Shown here in pieces: positions 26,503-35,740 of a stretch of DNA of 64,000 nt; within the stretch, counting starts at the first letter, position 1, and every line of letters begins with the position of its first letter. The notes below the pieces were generated by a model that saw only the letters and a program-made list of their open reading frames with translations, did no database searches and was not told the DNA's origin. The stretch is from XYD12-FULL-36-8 sp964613805 (lineage in GTDB: Bacteria > Bacteroidota > Ignavibacteria > Ignavibacteriales > Ignavibacteriaceae): the NCBI GenBank assembly GCA_964613805.1, contig CAZTJF010000002.1:186001-250000 (forward strand), written 5' to 3'. Both the position numbers and the translations under genes were made by a program.

Positions 26503-27582
26503 TTGAAACAACAACCTAATATATTGTTGGCAACTACAACCGAATCAGATAAAAATCACATTCCCATTACCCGTTTGACGGCATTATGGGCGTTCAGTGA
26601 ATCCATGCTCGGCGGATTATTACACGCTGCTCATATTCCATTTAGGGGGATGGTAATTTCATCTGTGGCAATAGTGATAGTGTGTTTGATCGTTCATTTC
26701 TCCAACAAACGTGGAGAAATTATGAAAGCAATGATTATTGTTTTAATTATTAAAGCCATTATTAGTCCTCATACCCCGGTAGCGGCATATTTAGCTGTGT
26801 TTCTGCAAGGATTAATGGGTGAGATACTTTTCTTAAGAAAAAATTTTTTTTCACTTTCATGTGTTATTCTTGGTTTGATTGTGGGAATACTAACCGGCTC
26901 ACAAAAAATAATTACTTACACCTTGATTTTCGGAGTAACATTCTGGGAAGCAATTAATGAATTCATAACCTATGTGATAGAAGAGTTTTTTCTATTATCA
27001 AGTTCTGACATTTCTTTCAACTTCAGTTTACTTGTCATTGCAGCATATATCCTAATTCATGTCTTGTTTGGAATTGCTGCGGGATTATTGGCATCAAAGA
27101 TGCCACAGAAATTAAATTCCGATACAGCCAAAGCAATGCTTCTTAATGAAAAGATATTTATTGCCGGTCAAAGCGAAATAAATAAAAGAATCAGAAGCAG
27201 AAAACCCTGGTGGAAGAAATTATCGTACGACTTAATTATGGGCATAATTATTATCCTTCTGATCATTACATATATAAATCCCCAAGTAATAAATCTAAGT
27301 CAGAAATCATTGCTTCTCATGGTTATCAGAGCAACAATCATAACAATAACCTGGTTTTATTTTTTATCACCTTTTATTCTTAAGCTGATAAAAAAGCTGC
27401 TTCACAAAAAAGAAAACGCCTACATGAAAGAGGTTAAGGGAATAATTTCTCATTTCCCATTTTACAAAATGGTTGTTGCTGAGATTTGGAAAATGTCATC
27501 AAAGAAGAAGGGCATTGCAAGAATTAGTTACTTCATAACTGCACTAATAGCAAATATACTTGCCCTGAAATTTCCTGATTAG
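26503..27582 (+). CDS. Multi-pass membrane protein of unknown function
   Basis: 359 residues from a TTG start. About eight hydrophobic segments are seen; the first half ('ESMLGGLLHAAHIPFRGMVISS', 'ISPHTPVAAYLAVFLQGLMGEILFL') has the short helix spacing of ECF-type or BioY-like substrate-binding components. A basic loop (about 225-240, 'NKRIRSRKPWWKKL') lies on the inside. I do not recognise a family. It ends 54 bp before the xanthine dehydrogenase genes on the same strand, so it may be the first gene of the purine island, possibly a transporter, but this rests on position only. Confidence 0.6.
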   Translation: MKQQPNILLATTTESDKNHIPITRLTALWAFSESMLGGLLHAAHIPFRGMVISSVAIVIVCLIVHFSNKRGEIMKAMIIVLIIKAIISPHTPVAAYLAVFLQGLMGEILFLRKNFFSLSCVILGLIVGILTGSQKIITYTLIFGVTFWEAINEFITYVIEEFFLLSSSDISFNFSLLVIAAYILIHVLFGIAAGLLASKMPQKLNSDTAKAMLLNEKIFIAGQSEINKRIRSRKPWWKKLSYDLIMGIIIILLIITYINPQVINLSQKSLLLMVIRATIITITWFYFLSPFILKLIKKLLHKKENAYMKEVKGIISHFPFYKMVVAEIWKMSSKKKGIARISYFITALIANILALKFPD

Positions 27583-27636
27583 CAAAGATAATTATAGATA
27601 AATTCTTTAATTTCAGGTAGAAAAATTTTTTCTACT

Positions 27637-29061
27637 ATGTTCAAAACCATTACCTTCATCTTAAACCAGCAAAAAGTTGAGATTTCTCTCCATCCCGCCA
27701 CAACAGTATTAGATTACATCCGAAAGAATCAGCATTTAACCGGAACAAAAGAAGGATGCCGCGAGGGTGATTGTGGTGCATGCACAATTCTTGTCGGTTC
27801 ATTAACTGAAAATGGTGTTCAATATAAGAATGTAAATTCTTGTCTTATGCCTTTAGGACAAGCGGAGCACAAACACATTGTAACAATTGAAGGTTTGAAT
27901 TGCTCGCAGCTCTCACCAATTCAGCAAGCATTTGTCGATGAAGGCGGAACACAATGCGGTTTTTGTACACCTGGATTTATAGTTTCACTTACCGGTTATC
28001 TGCTTTTTAATAACATTTACAATCTTGAGGATGCTATTGATTCCATCGGTGGAAATGTTTGCAGATGCACTGGTCACACCACAATTAAACGAGCAGTAGA
28101 AAAAATTATTGAAACAGTTGCTCCGAAAGTAACATCAAAAGATGATAAGGTAACTTCACTAATTAGTTTGGAAATTCTTCCAAAGTATTTTGCAGATATT
28201 CCAGCACGTTTAAAATCAATAAGAAAAGAAAAACTGTCACAAGAGTTTGAACAGAAAGCTGAATTTATTGTCGCGGGTGGAACAGATTTATTTGTTCAAA
28301 AAGAAGATGAGATTAGGAAAGCTAATATTAAATTTCATTTCAGCGAAAATGGAGGAGATAAAATTTGGATTGATGGAAATAAATGTTTCATAGACGCAAG
28401 AGCAACCGTGAGTGATTTTGGGGAATCGAAAATAATTCAGAAACATTTTCTGGATATGAAAAAGTTTATTCGATTGTTTGGTTCACTTCCTATCCGTAAT
28501 CGAGCAACTATTGGCGGCAATATAATCAATGCTTCGCCAATTGGTGATATGACAAGTATTCTTTTGGCTTTGAACGCAACTCTTTATTTACAAAAAGAAA
28601 ATTCTACAAGACAAGTTCATTTGAAAGATTTTTATTTAGGTTACAAAACATTAGATAAATCAAGTGATGAGATATTATCAAAAATTTCGTTTGAACTACC
28701 GAAACAAAATACTTTTTTTAACTACGAAAAAGTTTCAAGAAGAATTCATCTTGATATTGCAAGCGTAAATACTTCAATTCTGATAAAGTTTAATGATGAT
28801 GTCATTTCTGAAGCACACTTATCTGCGGGAGGGGTGGCTCCAATTCCTCTTTATCTTTCAAAAACTGTAAAGTATTTAACCGGAAAGACAATTGGTGCTG
28901 AAACAATTTTGGATACAATTGAGATTGCTCTGACAGAAATCAGTCCAATAACTGATGTGAGAGGTTCAGCAGAATATAAAAAACTTTTGCTTCGGCAATT
29001 GATCTTAGCTCACCTTCATAAACTCTCCCCAAAATTGATTGAGGAGGAAATTGCCTTATGA
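27637..29061 (+). CDS. xdhA: Xanthine dehydrogenase small subunit (2Fe-2S and FAD)
   Basis: 474 residues. The N-terminal plant-type 2Fe-2S cluster has C41, C46, C49 and C69 ('CREGDCGACT'). The second cluster uses 'QCGFCTPG' (C107, C110) and 'VCRCTG' (C142, C144). A FAD-binding domain of the molybdenum-hydroxylase type follows ('EFIVAGGTDLFVQ', 'RNRATIGGNIINASPIGD'), then the CO-dehydrogenase flavoprotein C-terminal domain. This is the XdhA layout of the two-subunit bacterial enzyme: it carries electrons from the molybdenum site to NAD+. It overlaps xdhB by 4 bp (ATGA). It oxidises hypoxanthine/xanthine to urate, or runs in reverse, with the next gene. Confidence 0.93.
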   Translation: MFKTITFILNQQKVEISLHPATTVLDYIRKNQHLTGTKEGCREGDCGACTILVGSLTENGVQYKNVNSCLMPLGQAEHKHIVTIEGLNCSQLSPIQQAFVDEGGTQCGFCTPGFIVSLTGYLLFNNIYNLEDAIDSIGGNVCRCTGHTTIKRAVEKIIETVAPKVTSKDDKVTSLISLEILPKYFADIPARLKSIRKEKLSQEFEQKAEFIVAGGTDLFVQKEDEIRKANIKFHFSENGGDKIWIDGNKCFIDARATVSDFGESKIIQKHFLDMKKFIRLFGSLPIRNRATIGGNIINASPIGDMTSILLALNATLYLQKENSTRQVHLKDFYLGYKTLDKSSDEILSKISFELPKQNTFFNYEKVSRRIHLDIASVNTSILIKFNDDVISEAHLSAGGVAPIPLYLSKTVKYLTGKTIGAETILDTIEIALTEISPITDVRGSAEYKKLLLRQLILAHLHKLSPKLIEEEIAL

Positions 29062-31364
29062 AAAATTATGATTGGATTCAGCACGTAAGAGGAGAATCGC
29101 TTTTTGTAGATGATTTGATTCCGCCTGAAGGAACCCTACATGCAGCAGTTTTCTCTTCACCAATTGCACATGGAAAAATCATTTCGCTAAAGCTTGAAGA
29201 AGCTAAAAAATCCGAAGGTATTATTGAAATACTGACGGCAAAAGATATTCCTGGTGAAAACCAAATTGGTGCAATCATTCCCGATGAAAAATTATTAGCG
29301 GATGATATTTTTGATTTTAGAGGTCAACCCCTAGCATTAGTAATTGCAACAGATAATTTCTCGGCACATCAGGCAGTAAAAAAAATTAAAATAGTGTGTG
29401 AAGAATATCCTGCAATAACCGATGCACGTGAAGCATTTCAAAAAGGACAACTGATCATTCCGCCTCAAACTTTTTCTCTTGGTGATGTAGACTCAGCATG
29501 GAAAAATTGTGATGTGATTGTTGAAGGCACAGCAGAATCTGGAGGACAAGAGCATATTTACCTTGAGACTCAAGGTTCATTTGCATTTCCTATTGAAGGC
29601 GGCGGAGTAAAAATCATATCTTCAACTCAATCACCAACAGCAGTTCAGCGGGCTGCAGCAAGAATTCTTAATTTGCCAATGAACAAAGTTGAAGTAGATG
29701 TTCTTCGTCTTGGCGGCGGCTTTGGTGGGAAGGAAGATCAAGCTACTGCATGGGCTTGCATGACAGTGCTCGCCGCTTTTAAACTAAAGCGACCTGTGAA
29801 ACTTATTCTTAACAGGCAAGAAGATATACGAATGACAGGCAAGCGTCATCCTTATTCTTCAGATTTCAAAATTGGTTTGACGAAGGATGGAAAAATTCTT
29901 TCTTACGAAGTTCATTTTTATCAGAATGCGGGTGCTGCTACTGATCTTTCAACTGCAATTCTTGATAGAACTTTATTTCACGGCACAAATTCTTATTTCA
30001 TACCCAATGTTAAAGCAACTGCCTATTGCTGTAAAACTAATCTTCCGCCAAACACAGCTTTTAGAGGATTTGGCGGACCTCAAGGAATGTTCGTGATTGA
30101 ATCTGCAATTTACAAGACAGCAGAAAAATTGGGAGTTGATGCCTCAACAATTCAAGAAAAGAATTTACTTAGTGAAGATGATGAATTTCCTTACGGACAA
30201 AAGACTAAATACTGTATGGCTCGACCAGCTTGGCAGAAAGCAGTTGAGAAATTCAATTTCGCTGAAATGAAGAATGAGGTTGAACATTTCAATACAAAAA
30301 ACAAGCTGATTAAAAAAGGTATTGCATTGATGCCAATATGTTTTGGCATTTCGTTCACTAATACAATGTTAAATCAAGCCAGTGCACTGGTTCATGTTTA
30401 TACTGATGGAAGCCTCGGAATTAGTACTGCAGCGATTGAGATGGGACAAGGCGTGAATATGAAACTCCGGCAAGTGGCAGCAGAAATTTTTTCAGTTGAT
30501 ATCAGCAAAGTAAAAATTGAATCAACAAATACAACTCGTACTGCAAACACTTCTGCAACTGCTGCAAGCAGCGGTGCGGATTTGAACGGTAAAGCGGTTG
30601 ATATTGCTTGTAAAAACATTTTAGAGAGATTAACTAAGTCTGCTCAGCAGGAATTGAAAGTCAAAGAAGCAGACCTAATTGAATTGAAGAACGAAATCAT
30701 TTACTTGAACGGAAAACCAACTGAATTGACTTGGAATGTCTTAGTTCAGAAGACTTATGCAAAGCGAATCAGCTTATCCTCACAAGCACATTATGCAACT
30801 CCAAATATTTACTTCGATAAATCAAAAGCTAAGGGTGAACCATTCGCTTATCATGTTTATGGAACTGCAATCATTCAAGTTACAGTTGATTGCCTGAGAG
30901 GAACTTATGAAATTGATTCTGTAAAAGTTGTTCATGATTTTGGAAAGAGCATGAACCCGACGATTGATCGAAGTCAGGCAGAAGGTGCTATAATGCAAGG
31001 CATCGGCTGGATGACAATTGAGGAAGTGATTTATACTAAAGAAGGAAAACTTCTAACTGATTCATTGTCAACTTACAAAGTGCCGGACGTATATTTCACT
31101 CCAAAAGAAATTAAAGTTGATTTTCTTGAGAATCCAAATCCTTCAGCAGCAATTTTTAATTCAAAAGCAATTGGTGAACCACCGCTGATGTATGGGATTG
31201 GAATATACTTTGCACTCTGTAATGCAATCAAAGCATTCAGACCAAACTCCGAACTCAGCATTTCCGCTCCAATGACAAATGAAAAATTGTTGATGACGCT
31301 TTACGAAAATACATTAGCAACCCATAACTTAAGTTATGGGCTGTCCAACCCCAACAAACCATAG
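29058..31364 (+). CDS. xdhB: Xanthine dehydrogenase molybdenum-binding subunit
   Basis: 768 residues, the molybdopterin subunit. Visible marks: 'LRLGGGFGGKEDQAT', 'NTAFRGFGGPQG' (substrate-site arginine), 'TSATAASSGADLNGKAV', 'GAIMQGIGWMTIEE' and the catalytic glutamate in 'AIGEPPLMYG'. It hydroxylates purines at carbon using water. The last ~15 residues, after '...TLYEN', are encoded by a palindromic repeat (31321-31340) and look like an add-on tail rather than family sequence. It is translationally coupled to xdhA, and the PLP enzyme starts 1 bp downstream. Confidence 0.93.
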   Translation: MKNYDWIQHVRGESLFVDDLIPPEGTLHAAVFSSPIAHGKIISLKLEEAKKSEGIIEILTAKDIPGENQIGAIIPDEKLLADDIFDFRGQPLALVIATDNFSAHQAVKKIKIVCEEYPAITDAREAFQKGQLIIPPQTFSLGDVDSAWKNCDVIVEGTAESGGQEHIYLETQGSFAFPIEGGGVKIISSTQSPTAVQRAAARILNLPMNKVEVDVLRLGGGFGGKEDQATAWACMTVLAAFKLKRPVKLILNRQEDIRMTGKRHPYSSDFKIGLTKDGKILSYEVHFYQNAGAATDLSTAILDRTLFHGTNSYFIPNVKATAYCCKTNLPPNTAFRGFGGPQGMFVIESAIYKTAEKLGVDASTIQEKNLLSEDDEFPYGQKTKYCMARPAWQKAVEKFNFAEMKNEVEHFNTKNKLIKKGIALMPICFGISFTNTMLNQASALVHVYTDGSLGISTAAIEMGQGVNMKLRQVAAEIFSVDISKVKIESTNTTRTANTSATAASSGADLNGKAVDIACKNILERLTKSAQQELKVKEADLIELKNEIIYLNGKPTELTWNVLVQKTYAKRISLSSQAHYATPNIYFDKSKAKGEPFAYHVYGTAIIQVTVDCLRGTYEIDSVKVVHDFGKSMNPTIDRSQAEGAIMQGIGWMTIEEVIYTKEGKLLTDSLSTYKVPDVYFTPKEIKVDFLENPNPSAAIFNSKAIGEPPLMYGIGIYFALCNAIKAFRPNSELSISAPMTNEKLLMTLYENTLATHNLSYGLSNPNKP
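31321..31340. repeat. 20-bp perfect palindrome inside the 3' end of xdhB
   Basis: CCCATAACTTAAGTTATGGG is a perfect inverted repeat lying just before the xdhB stop codon. Similar palindromes occur between genes in related bacteria, so this may be an inserted repetitive unit that now codes for the tail of XdhB. Confidence 0.7.
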
Positions 31365-31365
31365 G

Positions 31366-32835
31366 ATGAATATGTACAACTGGAACTGGCAAATTGAAAA
31401 CAAAACTTTTCTTGATAAATCAATTAAGCGATGCAGAGAGAGAAAAATAATTCTTCCAACTTTTAAGCAATTAAAAGAACCACATACAATTCCGCAAAAA
31501 ATTCAAAAGCAGCTTGAGTCAATTGGAATAAATGATCTTCATCCGCAAAATCTTTTTAGAATAAATTGGAGAAATGATGTTTCTTCTGGAAAGATTGGTG
31601 AGATAAATTATCTCGAAATTCCTAAAGACATAACAGGTGTAAAAGCTCGAATAATTGGCTTGGTTGGCAAATATTTTCCCACCGGTGCTCATAAAGTCGG
31701 AGCAACTTATGGATGCTTGGCTCCCTACTTGGTTACTGGAAGATTCAATCCAGAATATCACAAAGCTGTTTGGCCTTCAACTGGAAACTACTGCAGAGGC
31801 GGTGCTTTCAACTCTGCACTTCTTTCGGTTCATGCTGTTGCAATCCTGCCAGAGGAAATGAGCAAGGAAAGATTTGATTGGCTGAGAGAAATTGGCGCAG
31901 AAGTTTATGCAACCTATGGCTGTGAAAGCAATGTAAAAGAGATTTATGATAAGTGCCATGAACTCGAAAATCAAACTGATGAGTATTTAATCTTCAATCA
32001 GTTTGACCAATTTGGAAATTCAATCTGGCATTATGAAGTGACCGGCTCAACAATTGAGACGCTGTTCAATCAAATTAAAAAAGATGGACAAAGGTTGAGC
32101 GGATATGTAAGTGCAACTGGTTCAGCAGGAACAATCGGAGCAGGAGATTATCTCAGAGAAAAATTTCCAATGATCAATGTAACTGCTGCCGAAGCTTTAC
32201 AATGCCCCACTCTGCTCATGAACGGATTTGGCGCTCACCGAATTGAAGGAATTGGGGACAAGCATGTTCCATGGATTCATAATGTTAAAAACACAAATGC
32301 TGTTGCTGCAATTGACGATGAACAACCTTTGAGAATGCTCCGATTGTTTAATGAACCGGAAGGACAAAAATTTATATCATCCCTTGGAGTTGGTGAAGCA
32401 ACCATCAGCAAACTACCTGATTTGGGAATTTCATGTCTGGGAAATCTTCTCGCTGCAATTAAGCTTGCAAAATATAATGAATACAATGAGAAGGATATAA
32501 TAGTTACAATCTTTACAGACTCTGCGGATATGTACCAATCGCGATTAAAGGAAATGAATGATTCGTGGGGAAAGTACTCTCTAAAACAAGCTGAGATTGA
32601 TTGGAATGTGGTTTTAAAACATCAATCAATAGATTACTTTAAAGAACTTACTTATTACGATAAGAAAGCAATTCACAACTTAAAATACTTTACTTGGGTT
32701 GAACAGCAAGGCAAATCTGTTGAGGAACTCAATGCTCAATGGTACGATGAAAATTATTGGAAGGAAAGATTTGCTGTTGTGCCTTTGTGGGATAAGCTGA
32801 TTGAAGAGTTTAATAGAGAAGTTGGAATAGAGTGA
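31366..32835 (+). CDS. Fold-type II PLP-dependent enzyme (unusual, purine-island type)
   Basis: 489 residues from ATG 31366; ATG 31372 is equally possible. A PLP enzyme of the TrpB/cysteine synthase fold: 'FPTGAHKVGATYG' holds the likely Schiff-base lysine, 'WPSTGNYCRGGAFNSA' is the substrate/phosphate loop, 'YVSATGSAGTIGAGDYL' is the PLP-phosphate glycine loop and 'IVTIFTDSADMY' the distal site. It is about 90 residues longer than the E. coli ammonia-lyase YgeX and not obviously the same family. Its place in the island suggests beta-elimination or deamination of a diamino- or ureido-acid from purine breakdown; that is inference. It overlaps hyuA by 4 bp. Confidence 0.75.
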   Translation: MNMYNWNWQIENKTFLDKSIKRCRERKIILPTFKQLKEPHTIPQKIQKQLESIGINDLHPQNLFRINWRNDVSSGKIGEINYLEIPKDITGVKARIIGLVGKYFPTGAHKVGATYGCLAPYLVTGRFNPEYHKAVWPSTGNYCRGGAFNSALLSVHAVAILPEEMSKERFDWLREIGAEVYATYGCESNVKEIYDKCHELENQTDEYLIFNQFDQFGNSIWHYEVTGSTIETLFNQIKKDGQRLSGYVSATGSAGTIGAGDYLREKFPMINVTAAEALQCPTLLMNGFGAHRIEGIGDKHVPWIHNVKNTNAVAAIDDEQPLRMLRLFNEPEGQKFISSLGVGEATISKLPDLGISCLGNLLAAIKLAKYNEYNEKDIIVTIFTDSADMYQSRLKEMNDSWGKYSLKQAEIDWNVVLKHQSIDYFKELTYYDKKAIHNLKYFTWVEQQGKSVEELNAQWYDENYWKERFAVVPLWDKLIEEFNREVGIE

Positions 32836-34295
32836 AATCAAAATCTATTCATAATGTATTTATTTGTTATAAGCAGAATTCGCTTCAACTTGTCAATATT
32901 TATTTCTCCAAAACTGCTCAGAAAATCTCTCCGATAATTTCCCGTTCAATAGATTGGCGAGACGTAAGCTCAGCTTCAAAAAGAAAAAGATTCATTGCAA
33001 ATCTTGAATTAGCTTCATCTTCTGATGATTCAAAAATTCTTGATGGAAATTTCTTGCTTCTAATTCCTGGCGGGATTGATCCGCATGTTCACTTCGATAC
33101 ACCTGGATTTGAATTCAGAGATGATTTTGAACATGCATCCTCTGCTGCCGCTTGGGGCGGAACAACTACAATAATTGATATGCCATGCACCTCGCTTCCA
33201 CCAGTTACTTCGCTGCAATATTTTAGATCAAAGTTAAAAGCTGTGAAGAACAGAAGCGTAATTGATTTTTGTTTTTGGGGCAGTGTGTGCGGCACTGATT
33301 TTGAAAACAAGAATGATATCCGAAAACAAATAGCTCGGCTATGTGCAAGTGGAGTGGCTGGATTCAAAGCTTACTTGATTTCGGGCATGGACACATTTAC
33401 TGATTTAACATTTAAACAAATGCTCGAAGCAGCACGAATTATTAAAGATGATAACATGATTCTTGCTGTTCATGCTGAAGATAAGCACCGCATTATGACT
33501 CGAATGAATAGATATCAAAAGAATAATCAAAATGACTGGAAAGCTTACTGCAATGCGCGAGATGATGCAGCAGAGGAATGGGCAATTAAAACTTTAATTG
33601 AAGTCGCCAAGAAAACGGATTGCAGAATCCATATCGTTCACCTGAGTTCTGCTAAGGGTTTAGAGCAAGTTAGAAAAGCACAAAAAATGGGATTGAAGTT
33701 TACAGCAGAGACTTGTCCCCACTACCTCTGCTTCACTCAAAAAGATTTTGATAATAAGAAGATTTCCAATTTTCTAAAAACTGCTCCACCGGTAAAGAAT
33801 GCAACTGACCGCAAAGAATTATGGAAAGGTTTGAGCGACGGTTCTTTGAGCTTTGTAACGACAGACCACGCCGGCTGCAATCCGAAGAAAGAAAAGTCAT
33901 CAAAGAATTTTTGGGAAGTGTACGGAGGAATTCCAGGAGTTGAACATCGAGTTCCTTTCTTGTTTAGTGAAGGATTTTTTAAAGGAAAACTCTCTCTTCA
34001 AAAAACGATTGAGCTGCTTTCGACAAATGCTGCTGAGTTTTTCAATCTTTCACAAAAAGGAAAATTAGAGGTTGGCAAAGATGCAGATTTTGCTTTGATA
34101 AATCTTTGGACAACTGAAACAATCAAGAGCAGAAACATGCATTCAAAAGGCAAATACACTCCATTTGAAGATTTTATATTCAATGCAAGAGTTGAAAAAA
34201 CTTTTCTGCGTGGTCAGCTTGTTATGGATAGACAAAACAACTTCATTGGAAAACCCGGCATTGGTAAATTTATTCGAATAAGAAATGAACGATAA
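32832..34295 (+). CDS. hyuA: Dihydropyrimidinase/hydantoinase-type cyclic amidohydrolase
   Basis: 487 residues from a GTG start that overlaps the previous stop. The dinuclear metal site is complete: His85 and His87 in 'GGIDPHVHFDTPG', carboxylated Lys179 in 'GVAGFKAYLISG', His214 in 'LAVHAEDKH', His270 in 'IHIVHLSSAKG' and Asp345 in 'FVTTDHAGC'. These enzymes open cyclic amides such as hydantoins, dihydropyrimidines or allantoin. The equivalent gene in the E. coli yge locus is hyuA. In this island it likely opens a ring of a reduced purine product. It overlaps ssnA by 11 bp. Confidence 0.88.
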   Translation: MKSKSIHNVFICYKQNSLQLVNIYFSKTAQKISPIISRSIDWRDVSSASKRKRFIANLELASSSDDSKILDGNFLLLIPGGIDPHVHFDTPGFEFRDDFEHASSAAAWGGTTTIIDMPCTSLPPVTSLQYFRSKLKAVKNRSVIDFCFWGSVCGTDFENKNDIRKQIARLCASGVAGFKAYLISGMDTFTDLTFKQMLEAARIIKDDNMILAVHAEDKHRIMTRMNRYQKNNQNDWKAYCNARDDAAEEWAIKTLIEVAKKTDCRIHIVHLSSAKGLEQVRKAQKMGLKFTAETCPHYLCFTQKDFDNKKISNFLKTAPPVKNATDRKELWKGLSDGSLSFVTTDHAGCNPKKEKSSKNFWEVYGGIPGVEHRVPFLFSEGFFKGKLSLQKTIELLSTNAAEFFNLSQKGKLEVGKDADFALINLWTTETIKSRNMHSKGKYTPFEDFIFNARVEKTFLRGQLVMDRQNNFIGKPGIGKFIRIRNER

Positions 34296-35604
34296 ACCGC
34301 TTCTCATAAAAAATGCTTGGATTTGTCAGATTGATTCTGAAAGTGTCAATCCGGTTTTCAGAAATATGCTGATTGAAAATGGAATCATAACTCAGATCAT
34401 TCCAACAGAAAGAGACAAACAAAAAAAAGATGTTGACATCATTGATGCACAAGGAAGAGTTATTACAATTCCAAATATAAATTTCCACGATCATATTTAT
34501 TCGAGATTAGCTAAGGGACTGCCGCTTCACGGTTCAATGCAGAATTTTCCAGAGATACTTGAAAATCTTTGGTGGAAATTAGATCAGCTTCTTGATTTTG
34601 ATATGATCAAAGCATCTGCTTATATGGCTGCAGTCGAATCAATTCGAAATGGAGTAACATATATTTTTGATCATCATTCCTCTCCATCATATTCACTAGG
34701 CAGTTTGAATATTATTAAAGATGCACTTGAAGAGTTTAATATCAGAAATGTTTTGTGTATTGAAACAACCGATAGAAACGGTGAGCAGCTAAAATTGGAA
34801 GCTTTGAAAGAGAATGAGGATTTCTTTCTTTACAGCATCAGTGAAAGCTCTAAAGCAACATTCGGAATGCATGCTTCTTTTACTTTAGAAGATTCAACTC
34901 TATCTGCTGTCAAGAGTTTTGTGGAGAATAATGATGTCGGAATACACATTCATCTCTGCGAAGATGAATCTGATAGAACAATTAGTTTACAAAAGTATGG
35001 CAAGCTTCCAGTGCAAAGATTATTAGATTTTAACTTGCTGAATGACAAAAGCATTTTAGTTCATGGTGTCCATTTAACCAGAGAAGAGTTTGATTTGATT
35101 AAAAGTCAAAAGCCCGCATTGGCAGTAAATTTAGATTCAAATCTGAATAATGCAGTTGGTACACCAAATTTTGAAATAATTCCGGAAGAAATTTCAGTTC
35201 TCTGCGGCACGGATGGAATGCATGCAAACATACCTCGTTCTCAGAAACAAATGTTTTTGATGATGAGAAATCAAAAATTAAGTTTTGATAAAGCATTCTA
35301 TTATTTTAGAAAAATGTTTTTCGATCAGCACAAATTCGTGAAAAAATATTTTTCGGATTTCTCTTCGCTGCAAATTGGCAGCAGAGCAGATTTTATTATT
35401 TGGGATTATGTGCCTCCAACCCCAATCAATCAAAGTAATTTCTTCGGTCATTACATTTACGGAATTCTAGAGAGACAGGTTCATTCTGTTATTCAGAATG
35501 GAAAAAAGCTGATGAATAATTTTTCTTTAACTGATATAGACGAAACACAAATAAATAACTACATTTACGAGCAAGGAGAAAGGTTAGTAAAATTATTAGC
35601 ATAG
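34285..35604 (+). CDS. ssnA: SsnA-type amidohydrolase
   Basis: 439 residues, chlorohydrolase/cytosine deaminase-like amidohydrolase with one metal: His68 and His70 in 'NFHDHIY', a histidine in 'IHIHLCEDESD', another in 'LVHGVHL', and the metal/base Asp in 'LCGTDGMHANIPR'. 'WWKLDQLLDFDMI' and 'FDHHSSP' match SsnA proteins of molybdenum-hydroxylase clusters. Proposed role: aminohydrolase or ring-opening step on a purine intermediate next to the XdhD-type enzyme. It is the last gene before a palindromic repeat block that separates it from the second hydroxylase. Confidence 0.85.
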   Translation: MNDKPLLIKNAWICQIDSESVNPVFRNMLIENGIITQIIPTERDKQKKDVDIIDAQGRVITIPNINFHDHIYSRLAKGLPLHGSMQNFPEILENLWWKLDQLLDFDMIKASAYMAAVESIRNGVTYIFDHHSSPSYSLGSLNIIKDALEEFNIRNVLCIETTDRNGEQLKLEALKENEDFFLYSISESSKATFGMHASFTLEDSTLSAVKSFVENNDVGIHIHLCEDESDRTISLQKYGKLPVQRLLDFNLLNDKSILVHGVHLTREEFDLIKSQKPALAVNLDSNLNNAVGTPNFEIIPEEISVLCGTDGMHANIPRSQKQMFLMMRNQKLSFDKAFYYFRKMFFDQHKFVKKYFSDFSSLQIGSRADFIIWDYVPPTPINQSNFFGHYIYGILERQVHSVIQNGKKLMNNFSLTDIDETQINNYIYEQGERLVKLLA

Positions 35605-35610
35605 TATTTC

Positions 35611-35694
35611 AAAGAGCGAAGGATGTCACTCTGATTCTGTCGAAGAGTGACCTCTATAAAGGGACTATCAGATTTCGACAAGCTCAATCTGACA
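35611..35694. repeat. Intergenic double-hairpin repeat
   Basis: Two stems in tandem: GTCACTCT/AGAGTGAC (35625-35651) and TCAGATT/AATCTGA (35668-35692). The outer ends read GTCA and TGAC. It has the same plan as the element at 45608-45663, so it belongs to a dispersed family. Confidence 0.65.
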
Positions 35695-35740
35695 ACCCAT
35701 GTCTCTTTTGTATATTATTCTGTCCTCAACTTATGATTTT

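Noticed and set aside
24377..27582. Defence island around the STAND-like ATPase
   Set aside because: Neighbours are transporters and an unassigned membrane protein; no second defence gene supports an island.
35699..35740. ATG/early start of the XdhD-like gene
   Set aside because: The upstream 14 codons come from the repeat flank; family sequence begins at ATG 35741.
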